A stretch of DNA of 64,000 nt, taken from positions 17,576,403 to 17,640,402 of the forward strand of contig JAVLUZ010000157.1 of NCBI GenBank assembly GCA_036768485.1, written 5' to 3'. Of the stretch, positions 47,829 through 64,000 are shown piece after piece (positions within the stretch are counted from its first letter, which is position 1; every line of letters begins with the position of its first letter). A program made the translations under genes and the position numbers. The notes under the pieces are model-generated. The model was given only the letters and a program-made list of their open reading frames with translations, was not told the origin of the DNA and did no database searches. This stretch comes from Mermis nigrescens. Taxonomy: Eukaryota > Nematoda > Enoplea > Mermithida > Mermithidae.

Positions 47829-49375
47829 ATCCTACTTTCAATTAGCATGATTTGAGTAAATCAGTCAGCAAACACATAGGGTAACGTACCACAATAATGA
47901 CAGCAGTACAAGAACGCAAAAAACCATATATTGTTCTGACATCAGCATTCTATCTTTTTCAACAGGACAAGACAACCTTACCTTATTTAAACAGATCAGG
48001 TGTGTTAAGCATAAACTTTACGCAACTACTCGGTGTAAAGAAAACTTACAATCAGATCGTAATCCTGGCATTACATAGAACATTTTGAAAAAAAATTAGC
48101 TTACGCTTAAAATTTCAGTGTAAACTTTACGCAACTACTGCGTGTAAAGGAACCATACAGCTGGATTCGTAATCCTGACCTTTAGGAACATATTTTGCAA
48201 AAATAACGATTAGCAACGCTCTGGAAGTAAAGTAAATGTGCAGTGTAAAAGCTACATATTAACAATAAATGAATAGTGCAACTTTACACAACTACTGGGT
48301 GTAGAGAAAACTAACAGTCATATTCGTGATTCTGACCTCATATAGAAAATTTTGAAAGAAAATTAAGCGTTTGCAAGGCTCTAGAACTAAGTTTAATTTG
48401 CAGGGTAAACTTTACACAACCTCTGAGTGTAAAGAAGATTTTAGTCGGATTAGTAATTCTGATATTGCTTTGATATTACGATCAACATGAATGAAAAAAT
48501 TTGATCTCCACAATAGACTAAAGTCAAATAGATATTAGATGTAAACCAGTTTACATCAATGTTGAGTGTAAATACAAGCGTATCACGTTTGATTCCTGGT
48601 ATATTTTTAAAGTTAAAATCATGTCAAGACTAATGACCGGAGAAAGTGTACAGAAAAAAGAAGACAGAAACACTTGTAACACATGTAATTTTGGACTTTA
48701 CACCTTAAGAAATAATTAAATGTTGATGTAAATAAATGCTACTTGCCGTGACGTGTACCTCTTGGGAATCACTTTTTTATTCTATTCGACCTCGGGCAGA
48801 GAAATCTTATACAAAACCTGGTTTTTACACCATTCACTAGAGTGTAAAGTATCGAGCGTACAAAAGTTTGCTGATAAGCAGAAAGAGCCTTTAAGCCGTA
48901 GTACATTGCTGTCAGGAAAAATTTCTCGGGACTCATATCCGAGATTGTTGGAAGACATAAACATGTCCGAAACTCGACCAGAATATGTTTCTTCTTCACC
49001 ATGTTTTTACTCACCTTACTCTCAGATTCGAGAACTAATGCGAATTCAAAAAAACGAAAAGTGCCATCTGGAGAAATTCTGCTTCTTTAGATGTATGCCA
49101 TTAAATTATGTGAGTCATTTACACTGAGTTATCTGCAAGCTGTGGAAAAAACTGACTAAATTTGCAATATGTTACAACGTTACGCAAAAACTTTGCACGT
49201 TCTTTTCAGAGTCGGTATGGAGTGTAAAGAAAAAGGAAAAACAATTGCGGCAAATTTTCTATATATTCTTTTTAAAAAATCGCATCGCTTAAGCGTGTCC
49301 CCTTATCTTTAGGGAGGTGCACGTGTCTTCTGGGTACCCAGGTATATTACGAGTACGCGCTATGCACTATCTATG
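47829..49375 (-). mobile_element. Foldback element C, right arm with outer end
   Basis: Begins TATCCTACTTTCAATTAGC and GACAGCAGTACAAGAACGC, the inverted equivalents of the left-arm inner flank, and continues with CTTTACAC arrays to GGGTACCCAGGTATATTA and a diverged outer palindrome ending near 49375. Confidence 0.77.
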
Positions 49376-49420
49376 ATAATCATATTGCTCTATGTGAATT
49401 TCTCACACTGATTAAGTGTT

Positions 49421-49669
49421 GTCTGTTCCATTCCAAACATTCTATTTCGATTTAGGGCTTATCGCAGTTGCAGAATATTTTACGCCTAGATTGTTGCAGC
49501 AGATTGTTAGATGTGCGCGATGCTAAGCAAAATACTTAGACATCAAGAGACGAGTGTAAAGCAACCAGCCGATACGAGAGGATCGTAATCAAAGACGCAA
49601 TTTGTGCGGGGAAACCTATTACAGTAATAATACTTTTAGCGCAAATAGGCCATTTTCAATGGAACAGAC
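49421..49669. mobile_element. GTCTGTTCCATT-type MITE copy 1 (249 bp)
   Basis: Perfect 12-base inverted ends GTCTGTTCCATT / AATGGAACAGAC. No coding frame. A related fragment (TCTTTTCCATTCCAAATGG, TTTACGGCTTATT) lies at about 60330-60480. Confidence 0.68.
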
Positions 49670-49803
49670 TACAGTAATAAAACACATGTTAAATTTATCA
49701 CACGTGAGACTATTCGGGCTGATGCGATCTGAATTTGATTCCAACTTTCGTCCTTGTGAAAATTCTACACATTATTTTATTTTCAATAGTATATTCTTAT
49801 TCT

Positions 49804-54029
<4,226 letters not shown>

Positions 54030-56504
54030 TACCCTACTTTTAATTAGCAAGATTTGGAAATACAATACTAGATTTCATTTACCGTGCGGTTCTTCTAATA
54101 ATTGAATGGTTTAAACTTTACAAAGCTACTAGTTGTAGAAGAAACAAACATTCTGATTAGTAATTCTTATGTTACGTAGAACATCCTGTAAAGAAATATG
54201 CTTCCAAAACTTTCTAGAGCTAAACTTAATTTACATTTTAAACTTTATACAAGAGTGTGAAGAATTTTAGTGGGATTAATAATTTCGATATTGCTCTGAT
54301 ATAACGATCAGCATTTATTAAGAAATGAAACTTCTATAATGTTCTAAGAACAAATTAACATTAGGTGTTAATCACTTTACACTACTCTTCATGCGCCCCT
54401 AGCAGACGTATCACATCTGTTTCCATATATATTTTACGACTTCAGGGAAAAAATAAGTTACTGTGAGGCTCTAGAATGAAGCTTATTATATAGTGTAAAC
54501 TTTACACTAGCAACGAGTGTAAAGAAGATTTTAGTCGGATTTGTAAATTCGATATTACTCGGATATTACGATCAACATTCATAAAAAAAATTACGTCTCC
54601 ATAAGGGTTTAATGACAAATAGACACAGATGTAAACCCTTTTACATCACTGTTGAGTGTAAACAAGCGCGCCCAGCTGACGTCCCTTATTTAATTCCATG
54701 TAAATTTTTAGATTTCGGCAAAAAATTTAGGTTTTTGCAAAGCTCTAGAACGAAGATAAACCACTTTACATCACTGTTGAGTGTAAACAAACGCGCCCAG
54801 CTGGCGTCCCTTATTTGATTCCATGTAAATTTTCAGATTTCGGCACCGCGTAGTGTAAAGAGGATTTTATTCCGATTTGTAAATCTGGTATTACTCGGAT
54901 ATTATTATCAACATTTATGAAAAAATTGCATGTCTACAATGGTCTGAGGACAAATAAACAATGAGTGTAAACTACTTTACATCACTGTTGGATGTAAACA
55001 AACGCGCCTACGTGACGTCTCACATTTGATTTTTTGAAAATTTCTAGACTCCAGGAAAAAATTAGGTTTCTGGAATGCTCAAAAACGAAGATAAATACAT
55101 ATGTAGTGTAAACTTCATGTGAACATCTAGTGTAAAGAAGATTTTGGTCAGATTCGTAATTTTGATATTTTTCCGATATTACGATTAATATTTATGAAAA
55201 AAATTAGGTCTCCATAATGTTCTATGGGCAAACTAACAATAGGTGTAAACCACTTTACAACACTGTAGAGTGTAAACATATGCGCCAGACTGGCATATCA
55301 AATTTGATTCCTGGTCCATTTCTAGACTTGATAATCGTGTCCCTGACTCATAACCGGAGAAGCAGGTGGAAAAAACAAGACAGAAACGCATTTTAAACAC
55401 CAAATTTTTGACTTTACACTCGCTAAATATTAATGATATAGACAATTTGCTTTGACATGCACCCGATATAAAGCACTTTATTTTTATTCTATTGGACTTA
55501 TCCCGACTTCTGGACGGAGAAAGTGGCGAACAAAAAACGCAACAAAAACATATTTTCCATCATTTAGAACACTGTAAACTTTAAAATTCCGTACCGGACT
55601 CCACATTGAGTTTAAAGGGATTCGGTTTGGTACAATTTGTAGCTTTTAAATCGTAGTACATTCCTGTGTGCCAAAATTCTCTTGCAAAAATTATTTGGTA
55701 TGATTTATTAATCAAAATTCGGAAAAAACCTGTTTTTTCGCCCATTTTTTACCTCTGATTTTGAACTTTACACCCCCATAAATAACTCAATATTGCGTTT
55801 TTTTAAATGCGGTTTGCTGCGATGTGTAGCCTCTAAATGGCACTTTATTACTGCAGTATTCAATTTACCCTGACTCAAAAGCGAAAAAATTTGGCAGAGA
55901 AATCTTAGTCAAAATCCGTTTTTTACACCATCAACTAGAGTGTAAACTTTAAACCCGAGGATCTAACTCACCATAGAGCGTAAAAGACTTTGCTTATATG
56001 CAGAATGTAGCCCTTGATCCGCTCTACATTTCTGTCAGAAAACATTTTAAAAAACTCATTACCGGAGTTAGTATCAGACATAAGCAGGTTGAAAACTCAA
56101 CCAAAATGTGCTTTTCCGACCCCAGATTTTCGCACTCTTTACACTGCCATTCGAGAACTAATGCAAATTTCAGCAAACAAAAAAATTCATTTTGGAGCAT
56201 CCCTTCCTCTACCAATGTGTGTCATTAATTTATTTGAGGAGTCAATACTGAGTTGTCCACATGCCGTCTAAAAAACCTCCCAAAATTCATCCTATGTTAT
56301 AACGTTACAGAAAAATTTTACACCTTCTTTACACAGCCAGTTTTGAGTTTCAAGAAAAACAAAAAAACACAGGCAGCGAATTTTTTTATTATCTATCTTT
56401 TAAAAAAACCGCACCTTTTAGATGTGTCCTGTTATAGCTGTAGGGGGGTGCACAGGTGTTAGGGGTACCCAAGTATATTATAGGTACGCGCTAACGCGCT
56501 TCCT
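54030..56504 (-). mobile_element. Foldback element D, right arm with outer end
   Basis: Starts TACCCTACTTTTAATTAGC, continues with CTTTACAC arrays and ends GGGTACCCAAGTATATTATA and AGGTACGCG...CGCTTCCT at 56482-56504. It contains a local duplication (54631-54720 against 54757-54840). Its distal 1.6 kb is repeated at 61010-62619. Confidence 0.78.
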
Positions 56505-56505
56505 A

Positions 56506-56632
<127 letters not shown>

Positions 56633-56633
56633 A

Positions 56634-57419
56634 ATAGCAAAGAAAATGCTCCGATGGAACAAAAAAGATGAATATACTTGGAATTGTGGATTATTAAGGA
56701 TGTAAAAGGAGGGGACTAGGAAAAATCTACCTAAAGTCGCAAAATCTGCTAAAAATCAGACTTTCTGTAAGCAATGCAAAAAATCGAAGTATATTCTGCG
56801 GCCTCTAAAAAGTGTTTTTTTAAATAATTTTCAAAATTTCAGATAATAAAAGAAATCTATAATGTTTCCTTTTTTTAATTGCTGGCAAGTAGCAACACTG
56901 ACTAGCTTCGTATCCTGATTGAAAGAAAACTTAGTGGTATTGTATTTAAAGTTGTTTTATTTTGCTATGAGCATTATAGCAAGCAAAGCAGGGGCCGATT
57001 GATTAGTGCACACAATCGTTACGGGCATGCTAGTGTACCAACATTTAGTCTGTTTCAAGTCAACTCACGCGTTTCCTACTGTTTTGAACCAACAATTCTT
57101 GCAATTGTTTTGGATGCATCGATGTTTGCTATTTCATTCAATTGGCTTAGAAAGACTGTTACTCGATATCATTTCCCATAGCTGCTGCATAGCTAACGTG
57201 CTGCTTTTTCAATCATTTTTATGGTTAAATATTTATTCTACTGTGTTGACCGCAGAATATACTTCGATTTTTTGCGTTGCTTAGAGAAAGTGTGATTTTT
57301 AGCAGATTTTGCGACTTTAGGTAGATTTTTCCTAGTCCCCTCCTTTTACATCCTTAATAATCCACAATTCCAAGTATATTCATCTTTTTTGTTCCATCGG
57401 AGCATTTTTCTTTGCTAGT
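56634..57419 (+). mobile_element. Foldback element E, centre (786 bp)
   Basis: Left end TAGCAAAGAAAATGCTCCG directly after the TA tract, right end CATCGGAGCATTTTTCTTTG then CTAG|TA. The interior matches 40011-40840 (GATTGATTAGTGCACACAAT, TTTGGATGCATCGATGTTTG). Its left arm is absent; the TA tract takes its place. Confidence 0.8.
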
Positions 57420-60284
57420 ACCCCACTTTTAATTAGCATGATTTCAGTGCATCAGTCAGCAAACACATACAGTAACATACCACAATAATGACAGCAGTCC
57501 AAGAACGCGGAAAACAATATTGTTCTTAACATAAATTAATTGCCTCTAAATTTAAAAAATGTTGTTTTAAAAAAGAGACTCCCTAGATTTTATAACCGTC
57601 TACCTTTTGAAATCAATCAGACTGCATAGAATTTAAAACTGAGTTAGATATGCTCTTGATTGTCGGAAGTATAAAGTTTACTATTTTTTATTAGCTATAG
57701 TAAATATATGTTACATTCTAAACAGTCCTGTAAGTTATAGAGGTCGTTCCACATTTAAATTAACTTGGAAACGACATATAACGTACCTACGGGACTTACT
57801 TAAGTACCTGGCTACACTTAGCGCTGGTCAAGTTGCTAGGGCGAAACGCCGGACTCAACCACACGACCCTCAATAACTACGGTCTCAAACTCCTCGGACC
57901 TAAATTCGTCCGTACCTACGGAGCTATTGGCAGCTATGCCCTAAAAACCTAACGCAGTAGTAATTAAGTAGCCCCGGAATTTTGCCCTAGGTCAGTTGAC
58001 CTATTTTGGACCAAAATAATAATTAACGCAAAAAGCTTTTTTAAGTTGTTTTCGCCATAGAATACCTATGGCGAAAAACTATTTCTTTTCTGGTTCCTAC
58101 GAGCACAATGAACAGTGAAAACAACAAAAAAGAGCTCTAAACCAGCCAGTCATCTTACATAAAAATTATGAAATAATTTTTATGATTTTTAAATTGAAAT
58201 TTGGGTGTTTGAATTTGCGATAAAGAAAATAATCAAAAGACAGTCACTTGGATTATTTAAGCCGAGTAATAAAATAAGGGCCGTCCACCAATTCCGAACT
58301 AAACGCGATTGATCAACAAATGAATTGTGCAAACTTTACAAAACTACTAAGTGTAGAGAATACTAATAGTCAGATTCTCAATTCTGATTTTACGTGGAAA
58401 AAAAACTAGAATTTTACTTTATTTTTATCCTATTCGACCTCGCCCGACTTCTGAACAGAGAAAGTGGCGAACAAAAAAATGTACAAACACGTATTTTCCA
58501 CTGTCCACCACATTGTAAACTTTAAAAATCTGAACCTAACGCCCATTGAATGTAAATAATTTCGGTTCGGGCCAGTTTGTTGCCCTTTGATTGTAGTAGG
58601 TTTGTATGTGCCAAACTTATGTTCCGCAAAATATTTGATATGATTTATCAATCAAAATACGAAAAAACCTGTTTTTTTCGCCCATTTTACACCTCAGATT
58701 TCGAACTTTACACCCCATAAACAACTCAATATAACGTTTTTTAGAACGCGGCTCGCTTCGACGTGTAGCCATTAGAAGTTACTTTATTTCTATTTTATTT
58801 AATTAACCCCAACTTTTGGCACAGAAATCTTGGACAAAATCTGTTTTTTTACTCATCCACTAGAGAGTAAAGTTCAAAGCCCTGGTACTAACTGCGTATT
58901 GATTGTAGAAAAGTTTGCTGGTAAGCACAAGATAGCCCTTGATCCGAAGTACATTTCTGTCAGAAAAAATTTCCTAAAACTATAACTGGAGTTGTTGGCA
59001 GACATAAACATGTCGAAAACTCGGTTAAAATGTGTCTTTTCGCACCCAGATTTTCGCACTCTTTACACTCCCATTCGAGAACTGAGGCGAAATTCAAAAA
59101 ACGAAAAAGTGTTATCTGCAGAACCTAAATAGATATATGAGTCAAATGAAGTACATGGTTTTGCCAAAAGAATTTGAAAAAATGAAAAAAGTCAGCATTC
59201 AGAAGATTCGAACCCATCATTCTTTGTTTAATACCGCATCCGAGAACGGAGTTGTCAATCACTGCGCCAACTCGACATATCAGCAGATTTCAGCTTGATT
59301 ATCCTATTTTGAAAGATATTCATCATTCTACTGAAGTTTAAGAATAGTGCATTTATGATGATAAAAATAATTATTTATTTAAGACGAGTCAAAAACCTCT
59401 GAAATACGAAAAATCTGATCAAAAATATGCAATACGGAGTTATCTATCGGCATTAGAAAATAGATGTAGGTATAATTCAAAGTTCACCTCTTTTACCTCA
59501 ACAAACACTGGCTGTAGAAAAGTTTAAAGGTCAGATTCGTTATTCTGACCTTACGGAGAACATTTAAAAAAATTCATCATCCACGACGCTCTGGGCGCAA
59601 AAATGCTTCTCGGTGTAAACTTTACACTTGTGCTAATACCGCAATATTGGGTGTATAAAAGAAAATAAACTGTGATCTGTAACGCTAAGGTCAGGGCACC
59701 TTTTAAGCATAATTAGCATGTTCCGCCTACTTAGCGGAGTAGTTGAAGAGATATCGTTTTTCGTCTCGAACCCTTTACACTAAAACGATCACAGATCAAG
59801 AAATATTGCGTTATAAGAAAGAAAAAAGAATTGATTTGAGATTTTGCAACCCTCTACATTATAGAACCGATTGGACTGCACAGAAACCAAAATTGAGTTA
59901 GATAAGCTGAAGGACACGCAAAGAGTAAAAAACACGTATACTTTACACTTTTGTGCAACAACCATTGAGTGTAAAGTAATTTTAAGGTCAGATTCGTAAT
60001 CTACAGCTGGGGGGCAACATTTTTAAAAAAACATTGGCCCTCCGCAGATTATTTAATTTTTGCTTTACACTTTGCTCGCTCATTGCTAACTCAGTATTGA
60101 GTGTAAACAAAAGAAAAAAACACGGGCATCGAATTTTTTAATCATCCATCGATTAAAAAAACCGCACCTCCCAGGTGTGTGCCGTTGTTGCTGTGAGGGG
60201 GGACACAAATTTCGCACTCGCTGTGATAAACATATAAGAAAAAGGATGGCCAAGTATATTATAGGTAGCGCTATCGCGCTACCT
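57420..60284 (-). mobile_element. Foldback element E, right arm with outer end
   Basis: Starts CCCCACTTTTAATTAGC and CAATAATGACAGCAGTCC and ends with the near-perfect palindrome AGGTAGCG, six bases, CGCTACCT at 60263-60284. A stretch at about 57690-58310 is not arm-like and probably is another insertion (ends unclear). It carries a tRNA-like module at 59200-59277. Confidence 0.75.
59200..59277 (-). repeat. tRNA-like (pol III box) module in a foldback arm
   Basis: Minus strand reads GTTGGCGCAGTGATTGAC (A-box like), CCGTTCTCGGATGCGG and ATGGGTTCGAATC (canonical B-box GGTTCGAATC). Sequences on both sides match those around 34782-34858, so both copies derive from one arm subfamily. Confidence 0.55.
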
Positions 60285-60539
60285 ATTATAATAAGTTTAA
60301 CATATGTATTCATTAACTGCAGTCTTTTCCATTCCAAATGGTGTATTTCCGATTTACGGCTTATTAATGTACATGATTACAATAAAGCTGCATATCTTTG
60401 TCGACTTCTGTGCACATTAGTGTGATTGCTGGTTCATTTTAAACCACTTTTGCTGGCAATTTACATCGATTAAACGATTGCTCTCCATGTGCAAGATTTT
60501 GTGAAACATATTATAAACACGGCTAAGAAGGATTTAACT
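60285..60539. mobile_element. Fragment related to the GTCTGTTCCATT MITE
   Basis: CAGTCTTTTCCATTCCAAAT followed by TATTTCCGATTTACGGC matches the left part of the copy at 49421. The right end is not clear. Confidence 0.4.
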
Positions 60540-62619
60540 TTAATGCAACCCATTTTAGACAAAATTACATCTCTTCAATGATCTAAGGACACTTGAACAT
60601 AATTTTTAAATCACTTCAGATTACTTTTGAGGGTTAACAAACTCACTTAATTGATGTCTCACATATGAATCCTTGAAAATTTCTTGACTTCAGTTACATA
60701 GTCTCTGCAAGTCTATCGAATTAAGGTTAACACGTAATGTAAACTTTACACAAACACATAGCGTAAAGAATATTTTAGTCGGATTCGTAATTTTGATATT
60801 GCTCCGATATTACTTTCAATATTTATGGAAAAATGAGTCTCCATAATGTTTTGAAGACAAATAAACATTAGGTTTAAACCACTTTGCAATACTGCTGAGT
60901 GTAAGCAAGAGCGCCCAACTGACGTATATATTTCATTCCCTGTAAATTTTTAGATCTCAGGAAAAAAATTTCGCTTTTTGCAATGCTCTAGAACAAAGGC
61001 TAACATGCAGTGTAAAAATTACTCGGATATTATGATCAACATTCATGAAAAAATTATGTCTCTACAATGGTCTGAGGACAAATAAACAATGAATGTAAAC
61101 TACTTTACATCACTGTTGGATGTAAACAAACGCGCCTACGTGACGTCTCACATTTGATCCTTTGAAAATTTTTAGACTCCAGGGAAAAATTAGGTTTCTG
61201 GAATGCTCAAAAACCAAGATAAATACATATGTAGTGTAAACTTCATGTAAACACCTATTGTAAAGAAAATTTTGGTCAGATTCGTAATTTTGATATTGTT
61301 CCGATATTACGATTAATATTTATGAAAAAAATTAAGTCTCCATAATGTTCTATGTGCAAACTAACAATTGGTGTAAACCACTTTACAACACTGTAGAGTG
61401 TAAACATATGCGCCAGACTGGCATATCAAATTTGGTTCCTGGTCCATTTCTAGACTTGATAATCGTGTCCCTGACTCATAACCAGAGAAGCAGGCAGAAA
61501 AAACAAGACAGAAACGCATTTTAAACACCAAATTTTTGACTTTACACTCGCTGAATATTAATGTATAGACAATTTGCTTTGACATGCACCCGATATAAAG
61601 CACTTTATTCTTATTCTATTAGACTTATCCCGACTTCTGGACGGAGAAAGTGGAACAAAAAACGCAACAAAAACGTTTTTTCCATCATTTAGAACACTGT
61701 AAACTTTAAAATTCCGTACCGAACTCCCCATTGAGTTTAAAGAAATTCGGTTTGGTACAATTTGTAGCTTTTAAATCGTAGTACATTCCGGTGTGCCAAA
61801 ATTCTCTTGCAAAAATTATTTGGTATGATTTATTAATCAAAATTCGGAAAAAACGTGTTTTTTCGCCCATTTTTTACCTCTAATTTCGAACTTTACACCC
61901 CCATAAATAACTCAATATTGCGTTTTTTAAATGCGGTTTGCTGCGATGTGTAGCCCCTGAGAGGCACTTTATTACTGCTGTATTCAATTCACCCTTACTC
62001 ATAAGCGGGAAAATTTGGCAGAGAAATCTTAGTTAAAATCCGTTTTTTTACACCATCCACTAGAGTGTAAACTTTAAACCCCAGGATCTAACTCACCATT
62101 AAGCATAGAAGACTTTGCTTATATACAGAATGTAGCCCTTGATCCGCTCTACATTTCTGTCAAAAAACATTTCGAAAAACTCATAACCGGACTTAGTATC
62201 GGACATAAGCAGGTTGAAAACTCGACCAAAAAGTGCTTTTTTACCCCCAGATTTTCGCACTCTTTACACTGCCATTCGATAACTAATGCGAATTTCTAAA
62301 AACAAAAGAAGTGCCATCTGTAGAATTCATCCCTCTATTATCCTATGCCGTTCAATTCTTCGAGTCATCAATACTCAGTTGTCCATATGCCGCATTATAA
62401 ATGTCCCAAAATTTGTCCCATGTTATAACGTTACACAAAAACTTTACACCTTCTTTACACAGTCAGTTTTGCGTTTCAAGAAAAACAAAAAAACAAGGGC
62501 AGCGAATTTTTTTATTTTCTTTCTTTTAAAAAAACCGCACCTTCCAGAAGTGTCCCGTTATAGCTGTAGGGGTGCACAGGTGTTAGAGGTACCCAAGTAT
62601 ATTATAGGTACGCGCTAAC
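60540..62619 (-). mobile_element. Foldback right arm, centre lost, outer end truncated
   Basis: CTTTACAC arrays in right-arm orientation. From about 61010 it closely repeats 54900-56500. It ends inside the outer palindrome (AGGTACGCGCTAAC) at 62619, where another arm fragment begins. Confidence 0.72.
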
Positions 62620-63127
62620 AATAAACCGCCTCTAAATTCGAGAATATTACTTTAAAAAAAATTAAAAAAAGTCTCCCCTAGATTTTTTAACCGTCTACAT
62701 TTTGAAACCAATCAGACTGCATAGAATGTAAAACTGAGTTAGATATGCTTGGCCACATGAAAACTGTAAAAAAACCGTCTAATTTACACTCCTGTGCAAC
62801 AACCAATGAGTGTAAAGAAATTTTAAGACCAGATTCGTAACCTACTAATTAGGGGAAACATTTTTTAAAAAAAATTGGCCCTCCGCAAATTATTTGAATT
62901 TTTGGTGTAAACTTTACACACTCACGACGCGCTCGGTATTGAGTGTAAACAATAAAAAAATGGGGGAACTAAGTTTTTTTATTATCTACCTTTTAAAAAA
63001 AACCGCACCCCTCAGATGTGTGCCGTTATAGCTGTGAGGGGGGGACACAAATTTCGCACTCGCTGTGAAAAACATATAAGAAAAAAGGGTGGCCAAGTAT
63101 ATTATAGGTAGCGCTATCGCGCTACCT
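62620..63127 (-). mobile_element. Foldback right-arm terminal fragment with outer end
   Basis: Resembles 35402-35850 and the last part of 57420-60284 (AACTGAGTTAGATATGCT, CCTCCGCAAATTATTTG). It ends with the palindrome AGGTAGCG, six bases, CGCTACCT at 63106-63127. Confidence 0.72.
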
Positions 63128-63128
63128 A

Positions 63129-63600
<472 letters not shown>

Positions 63601-64000
63601 CTGTCGAACAAAGATAAAACATTGGACTAGATAACTGAACCACTCACTCTGCAAAAGCAGATATCGCCATAGCTGAGCAGCGCCATGTTGCAATATTTTC
63701 CTGGGTCGAAAAACAGTAATTATGGTATGTTGGAAAAACGGCAATTTTCGACGTTTCTGATTGAACACTGGTGCATACCCTAACCTCCCATGCCTAATGG
63801 TTATCAGTTTACATGGGCAGGAATAAAATCCGGTGGTCTGGTGGGATTAAACGCCAGAAGAGTACTGAATGGACGCATGCATTATATAGAAATCACAGTC
63901 TTTCGTTGCGGTATCCCAAATAATCATAGGATATAACTTTTTGTAATATTTATCTAGCCACAATATCAAATAAATGAACTTTGCAAGTAATTAGCAAAAA
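63601..64000. other. Mostly unassigned; weak MITE-like fragment
   Basis: A piece at about 63700-63790 (CGACGTTTCTGATTGAACAC, GGTGCATACC, CTCCCATGCC) resembles the right half of the hAT-like MITE family. The rest is not recognised. Confidence 0.35.

Noticed and set aside
59200..59277. Functional tRNA gene on the minus strand
   Set aside because: A- and B-box-like motifs are present, but the anticodon loop is too long, acceptor pairing is poor, and it lies in a repeated transposon arm.

Overview
This is eukaryotic, AT-rich DNA, most likely from a nematode with a repeat-laden genome. The evidence is one interrupted gene, at about 27.7-43.3 kb on the plus strand, whose exons encode a seven-helix receptor of the nematode Sra/Srab chemosensory type. 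It has a split NPC segment before helix 3, an E-R-x-Y-A motif after helix 3, a YxL-x-x-RF intracellular loop 3 and a splice-acceptor-like site 29 bases before the ATG. I cannot name the species. Nearly everything else is mobile or tandemly repeated DNA; no other protein gene is well supported.

The dominant feature is a family of large inverted-repeat (foldback-like) elements. Each complete copy has arms of about 1.5-2.9 kb, in opposite orientation, around a centre of about 0.65-0.83 kb. The arms are arrays of GTGTAAAGTTTACAC-like motifs, and one arm shows a clear 161+124 base dimeric period. The outer end is a short palindrome (AGGTAGCG, a few bases, CGCTACCT). The centre has inverted repeats starting CTAGCAAAG next to TA. 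No transposase reading frame is visible in the arms or centre, so the copies here look non-autonomous. Copies or parts lie at 1-4450, 4452-6310, 8108-8668, 14684-18821, 33288-35850, 36700-40840, 44460-49375, 49804-56504, 56634-60284, 60540-62619, 62620-63127 and 63322 onward.

Other repeats are nested in or beside these. They include five copies of a 230-270 bp hAT-like MITE with 8-base target duplications; two longer hAT-like families, with members at 2059-3276 and 9563-10050; and a 999 bp hAT-like element at 17248-18246 with a 51-residue reading frame starting with a PIP-box-like motif. There is also a 782 bp element with iterated CTTTAAGG/GTCCGG motifs, two copies of a 1.3-1.4 kb element with internal minisatellites, four long (TA)n tracts, a GC-rich 179 bp satellite that switches orientation at 7262, and a C-rich minisatellite in intron 1 of the receptor gene.

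Layout: 0-10 kb is nested repeats and the satellite. 10-14.7 kb is mostly featureless, with two MITEs. 14.7-18.8 kb is one foldback arm plus a centre carrying the hAT element. 18.8-27.7 kb is unique AT-rich DNA with only a speculative set of small exons. 27.7-43.3 kb is the receptor gene, with introns of 3.9, about 8.9 and 1.6 kb filled with repeats. 43.3-64 kb is almost continuous foldback material, TA tracts and duplications. The receptor gene has a one-base frame break in exon 3 and no identifiable helix-5 exon, so it is either a pseudogene or affected by assembly errors or a missed exon.
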